A DNA stretch of 64,000 bases from JAKFWF01 sp963732635 (GCA_963732635.1 CAVTAL010000035.1:248001-312000), one strand, 5' to 3'; counted from the first letter of the stretch, positions 36,797 to 46,032 are shown. Notes: a model not told the origin generated them from the sequence alone. Numbers and translations are program-made.

Positions 36797-37501
36797 ATGC
36801 TGAAGCTCGACAACATCAACGCAGGCTACGGTGCGTTTCAGGCGCTGTTCGGGGTATCGCTCGAGGTCAACGCGGGTGAAGCGGTTGCTGTCATCGGTGC
36901 CAATGGCGCAGGCAAGACGACGTTGCTGCGCGTCATCTCAGGCCTGATCCCAGCAACGCGCGGCACCATGACCATGAACGGCACGGACTTGCGCGCGACG
37001 CCCCCGCACAAGATCATCGAGACCGGCATCGCGCATGTGCCAGAAAGCCGGCGCCTGTTTCCGCGCCTGACCGTCGAAGACAATTTGCGCATGGGCGGCT
37101 TCATTCCGCAGGCGCGGGCGAAGTTTCCTGAGCGGCTCGAATATGTCTACGGCCTGTTTCCACGTCTCAAGGAACGCCGGACGCAGCTGGCGGGCACCAT
37201 GTCGGGCGGCGAGCAGCAGATGTGCGCGATCGGCCGCGCGCTGATGAGCGGCCCGAAGCTTGTGCTGCTCGACGAACCGTCAATGGGCCTGGCACCCGTC
37301 ATCGTCGCCCAGGTGTTTGATCTCGTGCGCCGCATCCGCTCCGAAGGCTACACCGTGCTGATCGTCGAGCAGAACGTCGCCCAGGTGCTGAAGGTGGCTG
37401 ACCGCGCCTACTTGCTGGAAGTCGGCAAGATCCACGCCAGCGGCAAAGCCTCGGAGCTCGCCGCCAGCGACGAGATCCGAAAAGCGTACATGGGGATCTG
37501 A
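36797..37501 (+). CDS. ABC transporter ATP-binding protein, LivF type
   Basis: A 234-residue ATPase with Walker A GANGAGKTT, signature LAGTMSGGEQQMCAIGRALM, Walker B LVLLDEPSMGLAP and the LivF-typical VPESRRLFPRLTVEDNLRMG. All catalytic motifs are intact. It probably forms a heterodimer with the LivG-type ATPase beneath the two permeases. The permease gene starts 6 bp after its stop. Confidence 0.92.
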   Translation: MLKLDNINAGYGAFQALFGVSLEVNAGEAVAVIGANGAGKTTLLRVISGLIPATRGTMTMNGTDLRATPPHKIIETGIAHVPESRRLFPRLTVEDNLRMGGFIPQARAKFPERLEYVYGLFPRLKERRTQLAGTMSGGEQQMCAIGRALMSGPKLVLLDEPSMGLAPVIVAQVFDLVRRIRSEGYTVLIVEQNVAQVLKVADRAYLLEVGKIHASGKASELAASDEIRKAYMGI

Positions 37502-37507
37502 CGACAC

Positions 37508-38395
37508 ATGTCCATTTTCTCAGGCCTCGATTGCTCGCCCGACATCTTCCTGGTTGAAGCGTTGCTCAACGGCATTCTGCTGGCAGGATTGCTGGCTCTG
37601 TTGGCTTTGGGGCTCAACCTGATCTTCGGCGTCATCGACGTTGTCTGGATCTGCTACGCCGAACTCGTCATGATCGGTATGTACGGCATCCATCATGCCT
37701 ATAAGGGCGGCCTGCCATTCCTGTTGGCCGCTCTGTTTGGCATCGTGCTGGTGGCCGCGGCGGGAGCGCTACTGCACTATCTGGTGATACGGCCGGTGCT
37801 TGACAGCGAACCGATCAATCAGTTGCTGGTGACGGGCGGCGTGCTGATCTTTCTGCAGGCCGTGGCGACGATGGCGTTCGGCGTCGAGTTCAAGAACATC
37901 GGCATTTCGCTCGGCTCAATCACCGCCTTCGATATGAGCTTCTCGTTCTCGCGCATCCTCGGCTTCGTCGTCGCGTTGATCGGCATGCTCGCGCTGTGGC
38001 TGTTTCTCACGCGCACATATCTCGGCACTGCTATCCGCGCCATTGCTCAAGATCGCCAGATCATGCCGCTGATGGGCGTCGACAGCAAAAAGATCTATCT
38101 TGTGACGTCGGCCGTGGGCGGAGGCCTCGCTGGATTGGCCGCGGCGTTGATGGTCCTCAACTACGACATCTATCCGCAGATCGGCCTGCAGTTCGGGCCT
38201 CTGATTTTCATGATCTGCGTGCTTGGCGGGCTCGGCAATATGATCGGCGGCTTCGTCGCGGCATTCATCATCAGCCAATTCATCGCGGTCGGTTCATCGT
38301 GTTTCCACACGGAATGGGGCTACGCCGTCGCATTCCTGTTCTTCATGGGCGCCATCTTCTTCAAGCCACAAGGCCTATTTGGAGCCAAGTCATGA
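37508..38395 (+). CDS. ABC transporter permease, LivH type
   Basis: A 295-residue inner-membrane permease with about eight hydrophobic segments. It starts with LVEALLNGILLAGLLALLALGLNLIFGVIDVVWICYAELVMIG, the LivH pattern. The cytoplasmic coupling segment is TAIRAIAQDRQIMPLMGVDSKKIY. C-terminal helices contain GLQFGPLIFMICVLGGLGNMIGGFVAAFIIS. Length is normal for the family. It lies 6 bp after the LivF-type gene. Confidence 0.9.
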   Translation: MSIFSGLDCSPDIFLVEALLNGILLAGLLALLALGLNLIFGVIDVVWICYAELVMIGMYGIHHAYKGGLPFLLAALFGIVLVAAAGALLHYLVIRPVLDSEPINQLLVTGGVLIFLQAVATMAFGVEFKNIGISLGSITAFDMSFSFSRILGFVVALIGMLALWLFLTRTYLGTAIRAIAQDRQIMPLMGVDSKKIYLVTSAVGGGLAGLAAALMVLNYDIYPQIGLQFGPLIFMICVLGGLGNMIGGFVAAFIISQFIAVGSSCFHTEWGYAVAFLFFMGAIFFKPQGLFGAKS

Positions 38396-38526
38396 GTAGG
38401 CGTGGCGAAATCTTGCCGCCAACGGCAAGCACACATCTAAGATTGGCGCGCTACGGGCTCACGTCCTCACCCCCTGAAGAAGGCGGAGCGTGCATGAGTT
38501 GCGCGGCGTGAGAGCGGCGCCCCATC

Positions 38527-39555
38527 ATGACCCTGCCCAAACCGTCGCCGAAAGCCATCGCAGGACTACTCGCCGTGGCGTTGCTGCCGCTGCTGGTGCG
38601 GCTCGTGTTTCCGGGTTCGGAACGCTATTACCTGCACCTGCTCATCCAGATCCTGTTGTGGTCTTTCATCTATACGGGCTGGTCGCTGATGGGCCGCTTC
38701 GGCCTGACCTCACTCGGCCACGGCGCATTTACTGGCATCGGCGCCTACGTCACGGTGCTGCTGTGGAACATGGCCGACATCACGCCCTGGCTCGGCATCC
38801 CCGTGGCCGTTATCTGCGCGATGATCGTCGGACTTTTGATCGGCTACCCGTGCTTTTCGCTGCGCATCACCGGCCACTATTTCGGCCTGATGACACTGGC
38901 GCTGACGGAGTTCGTGCGCCTCGTCATCGTCGGGTTGCGCGATTACACCGGCGGCTCGCTCGGTACGCAACCGAAGCGCTACGGCGACGGCCTCTCGGTC
39001 TATGCCTTGCAGTTCGAAACTGACCGGATCATCTCGTTTTATGTCGCGTTCGCACTTTGGCTGTTCGGCCTGTACGTGTGGTGGCGCGTCGACCAGAGCA
39101 TGGACCGCTATGCACTCGACGCAGCGAGCCAGGACGAGGATGCGGCCGCCTCCGTCGGCATCGACGTCACGCGCGAAAAGCTGAAAATCACCGCTCTGTC
39201 CGCCGGCATGTGCGCGCTCGGTGGCGCCATGTTTGGCCAGTACCAGATGTACATCGGGCCCGACACCATCGCTGGCCTTGGCACTTCGTTGAACATGGTC
39301 TTCGCGGTCGTCTCCGGCGGCATGTGGGTCATGCTCGGCCCGACGGTCGGTGCCATCATCACACAGGTGCTATCGGAAGGGCTGCGCGTCGCCATCCAGA
39401 GTTTCGCCGGCTTCAAGACCCTGCTCGGCTCGGCAGCCCTCGCCCTCGACAGCGCCATCTACGGCCTGCTGCTGATCCTTTTCATCATCTACATGCCAAA
39501 AGGGATTCTCGGCACGTATCTGGAGCGACGGGCCAAGGCAAAACAGAACAGGTAA
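38527..39555 (+). CDS. ABC transporter permease, LivM type
   Basis: A 342-residue permease with about ten hydrophobic segments and LivM landmarks: WSLMGRFGLTSLGHGAFTGIGAYV, GLLIGYPCFSLRITGHYFGLMTLALTEF and AASQDEDAAASVGIDVTREKLKITALSAGMCALGGAMFGQ. It completes the transporter. A 131-bp gap after the LivH-type gene contains a 7-bp hairpin (CTTGCCG/CGGCAAG, 38412-38429). The gene is followed by the deaminase-like gene after 190 bp. Confidence 0.9.
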   Translation: MTLPKPSPKAIAGLLAVALLPLLVRLVFPGSERYYLHLLIQILLWSFIYTGWSLMGRFGLTSLGHGAFTGIGAYVTVLLWNMADITPWLGIPVAVICAMIVGLLIGYPCFSLRITGHYFGLMTLALTEFVRLVIVGLRDYTGGSLGTQPKRYGDGLSVYALQFETDRIISFYVAFALWLFGLYVWWRVDQSMDRYALDAASQDEDAAASVGIDVTREKLKITALSAGMCALGGAMFGQYQMYIGPDTIAGLGTSLNMVFAVVSGGMWVMLGPTVGAIITQVLSEGLRVAIQSFAGFKTLLGSAALALDSAIYGLLLILFIIYMPKGILGTYLERRAKAKQNR

Positions 39556-39745
39556 ATTGGAAGACACGCCGCGCCGCGTCGAGTTCGATAGGTCCTACTC
39601 GGTGTGATCCGGTCCAGCATAGACGGCCTCTCGTTTCGCAAAGGCGCGACATTCCGTTACGTTGCCCCTACGCGCCCATTTTTAAGTGTGGGCTCGCGGT
39701 CGAGGATCAGCGCAGTGGTTCCCACCAATTGGAGAAATGCCACCC

Positions 39746-40501
39746 ATGACAACGAAACTCTTCGCCGCCGGTGGATATCGATACATCCCGGCCGTCTTTC
39801 AGTATTCGGGTGGAGTAGCCGCGGAGCCAGGGTTCCAAATTGAGCGCGTGCGCTTCCAGAATTCGGTGCCGCTAGCGGACGGGTTTCGACGGATCGAGCA
39901 GCTGCTCACCGAGGCGGGCCGGCCATTGACATCGTTCTGCGCCTGCGAACTTCGTTCGCCCGAGCCGTTCACAGAAGCCGGTTTCATAAAGTTCAACGAA
40001 CTCTACGTCGGCACATTGGCTAGATGGGGCGTCTACGATGTAGCGAGCAAGACCAATCCCGTGGCCCGATCGAACGTATGTCCCGAGATCCACAAGCCGG
40101 TCGAGCCTTCGTTTCACGCATTTTGTTACACCGTCCCCGTACCGGCGGCGATGCCGACCTTTGTCGTCGCAGGCAGCGGCGAGGCACCAGAAGGCAAAGG
40201 GAGTTACGGGCACTTTGTGGTTCGGCCCGGCGACACCAGTGCTGACGGCATGCGTGAAAAGGCGAGAGCCGTTCTGAGCGAGATGGAGCGGCGCATGGGG
40301 CTGCTCGGGCACACCTGGAAAGACACCACCGCGGCACAAGTTTACACCGTATTCGACATTCATCCGTTTCTCGCCAACGAGGTCGTGCGGCGCGGTGCCG
40401 CCGAACATGGTCTTACTTGGCACTTCTGCCGCCCACCGGTGGTTGGCCTCGATTATGAGATGGATTGCCGAGCGGTGAGAACGGAACACGTCATCGCCTA
40501 A
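39746..40501 (+). CDS. 2-aminomuconate-deaminase-like (CnbZ/RidA-related) protein
   Basis: A 251-residue protein opening KLFAAGGYRYIPAVFQYSGGVA. Landmarks are SFCACELRSPEPFTEAGFIKFNELYVGTLARWG and NPVARSNVCPEIHKPVEPSFHAFCYTVP. The overall shape looks like two RidA/YjgF-like halves, as in 2-amino-5-chloromuconate deaminase (CnbZ). That assignment is from memory of the family pattern and is tentative. If correct, it would release ammonia from an aminomuconate, and the adjacent transporter might import an aromatic or nitrogenous precursor. The ATG at 39746 is chosen; GGAG lies 12 bases upstream. Confidence 0.5.
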   Translation: MTTKLFAAGGYRYIPAVFQYSGGVAAEPGFQIERVRFQNSVPLADGFRRIEQLLTEAGRPLTSFCACELRSPEPFTEAGFIKFNELYVGTLARWGVYDVASKTNPVARSNVCPEIHKPVEPSFHAFCYTVPVPAAMPTFVVAGSGEAPEGKGSYGHFVVRPGDTSADGMREKARAVLSEMERRMGLLGHTWKDTTAAQVYTVFDIHPFLANEVVRRGAAEHGLTWHFCRPPVVGLDYEMDCRAVRTEHVIA

Positions 40502-40803
40502 TGCTCTGTTTGCATATTACCTCCGCTGTTCGCTATTCCATTGCGAAGTCGGGCCGGGGCGCGATGTAGGGGGTCGTTTCTGGTCCCAAGCGAAACGGCG
40601 ATGGCAGGCACCGCCGTTCGGCCATTCGCCCATTTACTAACTGCGCACTGCGCCACACGTTTCGCAGAGGATGCAGCATTTTACCGCCGCGCCGGCCGCT
40701 CCTTCTCGATTAACCTTGTGATCAAAATTCTATTTCGATGCGGAATTCACACCGTATGCTGCAAATGATGCAGTTCATTCTCCACAATTTCTGAGGTGGC
40801 TCC
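40502..40803. other. Intergenic region before bactofilin gene
   Basis: 302 bp without a convincing gene. It is AT-richer than its surroundings from about 40708 (AAAATTCTATTTCG onward) and presumably carries the bactofilin promoter. TGAGGTGG just before 40804 is the likely ribosome-binding site. Confidence 0.5.
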
Positions 40804-41328
40804 ATGTTTTTCCGAAAGCGGCGCAACGCTGGTGAAAGTACCCCGCTGGTCGTCAAGCGAAGTCCTTCAACCGCCCCGATAAAGGCACAACCTCCGATCA
40901 TCAAGAAGTCACCTCTCGAAGGCTTCGCAGGTGATGGGGTAGTGCTGATCGGCAAAGGCACGAAGATGAGCGGTCAAATCAAGGACAGCTCAATGATCGA
41001 AATCCAGGGTCACTTGGACGGTGACATTGTGGCAAGCGCAGTGATCGTTCGCGAGGGCGCCACATTTACCGGCAACATGATAACTGCGTATGCTGAAATC
41101 CACGGTACTGTTGACGGCACTATTACCGCGGAGGAACTGCTCGATATTCGTTCAACCGGGCGCGTAACGGCTGAGGTCAAATATGGCAATCTATCCGTGG
41201 CAACTGGCGGGCGCCTAAGCGGCGACCTGCAGGCACGCGAGATGATTGAGTTGACGGCCGAAAGACAACCCGCCGGCACTCATCCCATCGCCTTGAACGG
41301 CACCGACCGACACCCAAAGCTCAATTAA
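40804..41328 (+). CDS. Bactofilin (polymer-forming cytoskeletal protein)
   Basis: A 174-residue protein with a basic, Pro-containing N-terminal tail (about 1-45). The bactofilin beta-helix core follows, with short repeats of about 17-19 residues: VVLIGKGTKMSGQIKDSSMIEIQGHLDGDI, VIVREGATFTGNMITAYAEIHGTVDGTI, LDIRSTGRVTAEVKYGNLSVATGGRLSGDL. Bactofilins polymerise without nucleotide and scaffold envelope-shaping enzymes in alphaproteobacteria. It is a single gene not linked to the M23 peptidase that often accompanies bactofilins. Confidence 0.88.
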   Translation: MFFRKRRNAGESTPLVVKRSPSTAPIKAQPPIIKKSPLEGFAGDGVVLIGKGTKMSGQIKDSSMIEIQGHLDGDIVASAVIVREGATFTGNMITAYAEIHGTVDGTITAEELLDIRSTGRVTAEVKYGNLSVATGGRLSGDLQAREMIELTAERQPAGTHPIALNGTDRHPKLN

Positions 41329-41866
41329 ATTCTTTCTGACTTTCAGTTGAACCCAGAGCAACGGCGCGATGCCGCAATTCGCCGGTGGGTCAGTTTCGAG
41401 TTGGCGACAACGGCAAACCCCATTCAGTTTCAAAGTGCCGTTGCCAACTTTGTTGTCGCTTGTGATGGCAAACTCCCTGATGCCATGGCCAACCGCGAGA
41501 TTATGCCGCAACCAAGCTGTCAGGCATGGCCGTCGATACCCCGTCGCTTCGGATTGACCTCGGAAGACTTGACAACCGTTCTGGCGTAGCTCCCGGACCG
41601 CAAATCCTACCCGGTGCAAACCGCGCAGCCGCCATGATCGTATCGGCCAGCCCCGACCGAATTGACGCTGCATTGAGATTGTCATGCGGCCGTCATACCT
41701 TTCGACTATTCGAAATTCATGGAATTATCGATTGCGGCCGGGAGGTTTGCGCGCGCAGGCGAAGCGGCTCGCCCGCCTTGCCTTGAAGGTACGATTCGCC
41801 GGGCTCTCGGATTGCGCCAAGGCACTGCACTGAATTCGATTGGTGGACCAATGGTGGGGACCGGGC
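41329..41866. other. Intergenic region before the arsenic cluster
   Basis: 538 bp with no recognisable gene. A TTG-started frame at 41347-41589 (80 codons) has no ribosome-binding site or known homology. Composition is slightly AT-richer than flanking coding sequence. I see no clear ArsR operator immediately upstream of the GAPDH gene. Confidence 0.45.
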
Positions 41867-42910
41867 ATGCGGGTTGGCATCAATGGCATGGGCCGCATCG
41901 GGCGGCTGGCATTGCGCGCGGCGATGGGCGGCTTCCGTCGCCCGCACGATGATCCGCGCGCCGGCAACCGGCTCGATGTCGTCCACATCAACGAATTGAA
42001 GGGCGGCATCGCAGCGACCGCACACTTGCTCGAATTCGACAGCATTCATGGCCGCTGGCACCAGGGGCTCGGCGTGCACGACGACCAGACCCTCGCGATT
42101 GGTCACCATCGTATCGGTTTCACCGCAGCAGCAATGCCGGCTGATATCCCCTGGGGCGATCTCGGCTGCGAGATCGTGCTCGAATGCACGGGTAAGTTCC
42201 TAACCCCCGCCGCGTTGCAAGCCTACTTTGATCGAGGCGTGAAGCGAGTGATCGTGGCGGCGCCGGTCAAGCATGCGGATGCGCTCAATATCGTCGTTGG
42301 CGTCAATGATCATCTCTATGAACCGGCCAAGCATCGGCTATTGACGGCTGCGTCATGCACCACAAACTGCCTCGCGCCGGTGGTCAAGGTGATCCAGGAG
42401 GCGATCGGTATCCGCCATGGTCAGATCACAACCATTCACGATCCGACCAATACCAACGTGGTCGTCGACGCGCCGCACAAGGATCTGCGTCGGGCCCGCT
42501 CGGCGATGCTGTCGCTGCAGCCGACTACGACCGGGAGCGCAACGGCAATCGCGCTTATCTACCCAGAACTCAAGGGCAAGCTTAACGGTCACGCGGTGCG
42601 CGCACCTGTCCTGAATGCCAGCCTCACAGACTGCGTGTTCGAACTGCAGCGCGAGACGACCGAGGCCGAGGTCAACGGCCTATTCAAGGCGGCTTCCGAA
42701 GGTGCGCTCGCAGGCATCCTCGGCTACGAGACGCGGCCACTGGTGTCGGCCGATTATTGCAACGACACGCGCAGTTCCATCGTCGATGGCCCAAGCACCA
42801 TGGTGACGGACGGCACGATGCTGAAGGTCTACGCTTGGTACGACAACGAAGTTGGCTATGCCGCCCGCATGGTCGATCTAGCGAACATCGTGATGCAGCG
42901 GAACACTTGA
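41867..42910 (+). CDS. ArsJ-associated glyceraldehyde-3-phosphate dehydrogenase
   Basis: A 347-residue type-I GAPDH: Rossmann start RVGINGMGRIGRLALRA, catalytic Cys164 in AASCTTNCLAP and catalytic His191 in TTIHDPTNTN. In arsJ-linked operons this enzyme uses arsenate in place of phosphate to make 1-arseno-3-phosphoglycerate, which ArsJ expels. Its stop overlaps the arsJ start (TGATG), and that coupling is the strongest evidence for the arsenic role rather than housekeeping glycolysis. The ATG at 41867 is chosen; an upstream in-frame ATG at 41840 adds nine atypical residues. Confidence 0.9.
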   Translation: MRVGINGMGRIGRLALRAAMGGFRRPHDDPRAGNRLDVVHINELKGGIAATAHLLEFDSIHGRWHQGLGVHDDQTLAIGHHRIGFTAAAMPADIPWGDLGCEIVLECTGKFLTPAALQAYFDRGVKRVIVAAPVKHADALNIVVGVNDHLYEPAKHRLLTAASCTTNCLAPVVKVIQEAIGIRHGQITTIHDPTNTNVVVDAPHKDLRRARSAMLSLQPTTTGSATAIALIYPELKGKLNGHAVRAPVLNASLTDCVFELQRETTEAEVNGLFKAASEGALAGILGYETRPLVSADYCNDTRSSIVDGPSTMVTDGTMLKVYAWYDNEVGYAARMVDLANIVMQRNT

Positions 42911-44148
42911 TGACGGCGGCAGCGCGCAATTACCTGATCGTCACCGCGTCCTACTGGGGCTTCACGCTGGTCGACGGCGCGTTGCGCATGCTGGTGCTGT
43001 TCCATTTCTCCCGGCTCGGCTACTCGCCGTTCACGCTGGCGTTCCTGTTCCTGCTGTACGAGTTCGCCGGCATCGTCGCCAATCTGGGCGGCGGTTGGCT
43101 CGCCTCCCGGTTCGGCATCCCGCGCATGCTGGCGGTGGGACAGAGCTTGCAGATCGCCGGCCTCGTGATGCTGTCGCTGCTCGATCCGGCATGGACCGCG
43201 GCTGCCTCTGTCGCCTGGGTGGTGGCAGCCCAAGGCATTGCCGGCGTTGCCAAGGACCTGACCAAGACCGCGTCAAAATCGGCGATCAAGGCGACGTCGG
43301 TCGAGGGCGCCGGCCAGCTGTTCAAGTGGGTGGCGTGGTTCACCGGCTCGAAGAACGCGATGAAGGGCATCGGCTTCTTCGTCGGCGGTCTGCTGCTGGA
43401 CGCTGCCGGGTTCCGGCTGGCGCTCTGGCTGATGGCCGGTCTGCTGGCGATCATCTTTATCGCCGGCCTGCTGTCGTTGCCGCGCGAACTCGGCAAGGCG
43501 AAGTCGTCGAAGACGGTGCGCGAACTGTTCGGCAAGTCGCGAGCCGTCAACCTGCTGGCGTTCGCCCGCGTCTTCCTGTTTGGCGCGCGCGACGTCTGGT
43601 TCGTGGTCGGCCTGCCGGTGTTCCTCTATGCCAACGGCTGGACATTCCTGCAGGTCGGCACTTTCCTCGCCGTCTGGACGATCGGCTACGGTGGCATCCA
43701 GGCGTTCGCGCCGCACCTCGTCGCCCGCAGTGCCGATGGGCTGAGCCGCGAAGTGCCGGGCGCGCGACTGTGGTCGCTGCTGTTGCTGGCGGTACCGCTG
43801 CTGCTCGCCGTGGCGTTGAACTGGCCGGGACTGCCGCGCCCGGATCTAGTGATCGCCGGTGGCCTCGCCCTGTTCGGCCTGCCGTTCGCGGTCAACTCGT
43901 CGCTGCATTCCTACCTGATCCTCGCCTACGCCGGATCGGAGAAGGCCGCCGAGGACGTTGGCTTCTACTACGCCGCCAATGCCACCGGCCGGCTGCTCGG
44001 CACGTTGCTGTCGGGCCTGCTCTATCAACTGGGCGGCATGACCGCGTGCCTGCTGGGATCAGCTGCCATGCTGGCGACGTGCTGGCTGGTGACGCTGCTG
44101 CTACCCGATGCAACCGACATAAGCAGCAAGAGCGGCGCAATCCTCTGA
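42910..44148 (+). CDS. arsJ: Organoarsenical efflux permease ArsJ (MFS)
   Basis: A 412-residue major-facilitator protein with about 11-12 hydrophobic segments. The ArsJ-typical opening is NYLIVTASYWGFTLVDGALRMLVLFHF. A cytoplasmic loop reads AKDLTKTASKSAIKATS, and later come RVFLFGARDVWFVVGLPVFLY and DVGFYYAANATGRLLGTLLSGLLYQ. It exports 1-arseno-3-phosphoglycerate made by the coupled GAPDH, giving arsenate resistance. The ATG shares bases with the GAPDH stop. The ArsR gene follows after 99 bp. Confidence 0.9.
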   Translation: MTAAARNYLIVTASYWGFTLVDGALRMLVLFHFSRLGYSPFTLAFLFLLYEFAGIVANLGGGWLASRFGIPRMLAVGQSLQIAGLVMLSLLDPAWTAAASVAWVVAAQGIAGVAKDLTKTASKSAIKATSVEGAGQLFKWVAWFTGSKNAMKGIGFFVGGLLLDAAGFRLALWLMAGLLAIIFIAGLLSLPRELGKAKSSKTVRELFGKSRAVNLLAFARVFLFGARDVWFVVGLPVFLYANGWTFLQVGTFLAVWTIGYGGIQAFAPHLVARSADGLSREVPGARLWSLLLLAVPLLLAVALNWPGLPRPDLVIAGGLALFGLPFAVNSSLHSYLILAYAGSEKAAEDVGFYYAANATGRLLGTLLSGLLYQLGGMTACLLGSAAMLATCWLVTLLLPDATDISSKSGAIL

Positions 44149-44185
44149 GGCGAAATATCGGAGGTTCACACATGTTGCGGATTTC

Positions 44186-44213
44186 TATAATTCGAATATT
44201 CCGGAAATATAAT
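44186..44213 (+). promoter_or_regulatory. arsR promoter with dyad operator candidate
   Basis: AT-rich control segment in a GC-rich context. It contains two TATAAT boxes (44186-44191 and 44208-44213) and overlapping near-palindromes: ATAATTCGAATAT around TTCGAA, and ATATTCCGGAAATAT around CCGG (44196-44210). It lies 35 bp before arsR. Such dyads are typical ArsR/SmtB operators, so autoregulation is likely. Which TATAAT is used cannot be decided. Confidence 0.5.
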
Positions 44214-44247
44214 TGACGCTTCCGCTGCGTGATGCTATTTCAAAATC

Positions 44248-44571
44248 ATGAAACTCGACGACGCAGCCGCCCGCCTTGAAGCCCTGGGTAATCCGACCCG
44301 GCTGAAAGTGTTTCGTGCGCTCGTCCGCGCCGGCGAGTCCGGATTGAGCGTGGGCAAGCTGCAGTCGAAGCTCGATATCGCACCGTCGACGCTGTCGCAT
44401 CACTTGAAGTCGATGCTGATCGTCGGCCTGATTGCGCAGGAACGGCAATCGACCACGCTGATCTGCCGGGCCAATTTTCAACTGATGCGGTCGCTGCTCG
44501 ATTTCCTTGTCGAGGAATGCTGCGTGGAGCAGACATGCCAGCCGGCAAGCAATCCGCACAAGGCGGCGTGA
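44248..44571 (+). CDS. arsR: ArsR/SmtB-family arsenic-responsive repressor
   Basis: A 107-residue winged-helix regulator: LEALGNPTRLKVFRALVRAGE, then LSVGKLQSKLDIAPSTLSHHLKSMLIVGLIAQERQS (recognition helix). The C-terminal EECCVEQTC carries three cysteines. Placing the As(III)-sensing thiols at the C-terminal end fits the ArsR types of Acidithiobacillus/Corynebacterium rather than E. coli (ELCVCDL in the DNA-binding helix); this class assignment is inference. It probably represses the downstream flavoprotein-acr3 genes and perhaps itself. Confidence 0.9.
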   Translation: MKLDDAAARLEALGNPTRLKVFRALVRAGESGLSVGKLQSKLDIAPSTLSHHLKSMLIVGLIAQERQSTTLICRANFQLMRSLLDFLVEECCVEQTCQPASNPHKAA

Positions 44572-44613
44572 AACTTTGATTTGTGTTTCGAACGTTCTGG
44601 AAGGATCAATTAA

Positions 44614-46032
44614 ATGAAGGCAACATCAGTGAAATCAGTCGCCATCATAGGTGCCGGCCCGGTGGGGCTCGCGGCCGCCGCCCATGCGCTGGAACGAGGC
44701 CTCGTGCCGACCGTATTGGAAGCGGGACCCGATGTCGGCCATGCCATGCGTCAGTGGGGACACGTCCAATTGTTCTCGCCTTGGGAATTCAACGTCGACA
44801 AGGCTGCCAGCCGTTTGCTCGCTGCCACCGGATGGAATTCGCCGGAGCCCACCGTCTATCCGACCGGCGCCGAACTGGTGCAGGGCTACCTGGAACCCCT
44901 GGCAACCCGCACCGTGATGAAGAACCATATTCAACTCGCCGCCAAGGTCACGGCGATCAGTCGGGTCGGTTTCGACAAGGTCAAGAGCCGGGGCCGCGAA
45001 GATGCTCCCTTCGAGATCCGGTATCAGAACGGAGCCGGGCCCAAGACGATGCGCGCAGATGCGGTCATCGACGCCTCAGGAACCTGGTTCTCCCCGAATG
45101 CCGCTGGCGCCAATGGTCTGCAGGCGATCGGCGAAACGAAGCTCGCATCACGCATCGCCTACGCGATGCCGGATGTGCTGGGCGCCGAGAGCGGGCGCTA
45201 CGCCGGCAAGACTGTTGCGGTTCTAGGTGCCGGCCATTCGGCGATCGGCACGCTCGTTGATCTCGTAAGGCTGAAGGAGCGCGCTCCCGATACGAAGGTG
45301 ATCTGGCTGCTACGCGGCACCGACCCGGAGAAATCATTCGGCGGTGGCGCGAACGACCAGCTTGCGGCACGCGGCGATCTCGGTTCTGAGTTCGGCCGAT
45401 TGGTGCGCGGCGGCTTGATCGAAGTCGAGAAAGGATTCGGCGTGACGCACATCGGTGAGCAGGGCGGCAAATTGCGCATCGGCGCCGGCTCGGCCTGCTG
45501 CGGGCGGCACATTATGGCTGATGAATTGATCGTGTCGACTGGCTTCCGCCCGGATATGACCTTCCTTCGCGAACTCAGGATCGCGCTCGATCCGGCTCTC
45601 GAATGCCCACCGGAGCTGGCACCGCTGATCGACCCGAATGAGCACAGCTGTGGAACGGTGCGCCCGCACGGGGCGCGCGAGTTGTCGCAACCGGAGCCGG
45701 GTCTCTACTTCGCCGGCATGAAATCTTACGGACGAGCACCGACGTTCCTGATGCTCACAGGCTATGAGCAGGTTCGTTCGATCATGGCCGAGATTGCCGG
45801 CGACCACGAAGCAGCCGCTCGGGTTGAGCTGGTCCTCCCGGAAACCGGTGTCTGCAATGGACCGGGTTTGGCCGATGCATCAGCCGCGTCCGGCTGCTGC
45901 GGCGGACCGCCGAAGTCGGACGCGTCGGCGTGCTGCGTTGCCGACGAGGTTTCCAAAGCCGCTGGCAAATCAGGGTGCGGCTGCGGCCCTGCAGAACCGC
46001 AAGAGGCAAAGGCGTCATCCTGCTGTGGATGA
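44614..46032 (+). CDS. Arsenic-cluster FAD/NAD(P) oxidoreductase with Cys-rich tail
   Basis: A 472-residue flavoprotein. FAD-binding GAGPVG at residues 13-18 begins a monooxygenase/thioredoxin-reductase-like fold; WGHVQLFSPWEFN and an NAD(P) motif VLGAGHSAIG (about 206-215) follow. SGFRPDM-like (STGFRPDM) and LYFAGMKSYGRAPTFLM complete the fold. The last 55 residues are a separate Cys-rich tail with repeated vicinal cysteines (GCCGG, ACCVAD, GCGCGP, SCCG), well suited to bind As(III). Related genes sit between arsR and acr3 in other alphaproteobacteria, sometimes named arsO; the reaction is not established. It starts 42 bp after arsR and acr3 follows. Confidence 0.75.
   Translation: MKATSVKSVAIIGAGPVGLAAAAHALERGLVPTVLEAGPDVGHAMRQWGHVQLFSPWEFNVDKAASRLLAATGWNSPEPTVYPTGAELVQGYLEPLATRTVMKNHIQLAAKVTAISRVGFDKVKSRGREDAPFEIRYQNGAGPKTMRADAVIDASGTWFSPNAAGANGLQAIGETKLASRIAYAMPDVLGAESGRYAGKTVAVLGAGHSAIGTLVDLVRLKERAPDTKVIWLLRGTDPEKSFGGGANDQLAARGDLGSEFGRLVRGGLIEVEKGFGVTHIGEQGGKLRIGAGSACCGRHIMADELIVSTGFRPDMTFLRELRIALDPALECPPELAPLIDPNEHSCGTVRPHGARELSQPEPGLYFAGMKSYGRAPTFLMLTGYEQVRSIMAEIAGDHEAAARVELVLPETGVCNGPGLADASAASGCCGGPPKSDASACCVADEVSKAAGKSGCGCGPAEPQEAKASSCCG

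Noticed and set aside
41347..41589. 80-codon TTG-started frame before the arsenic cluster
   Set aside because: No ribosome-binding site, no recognisable family and no codon-bias support.
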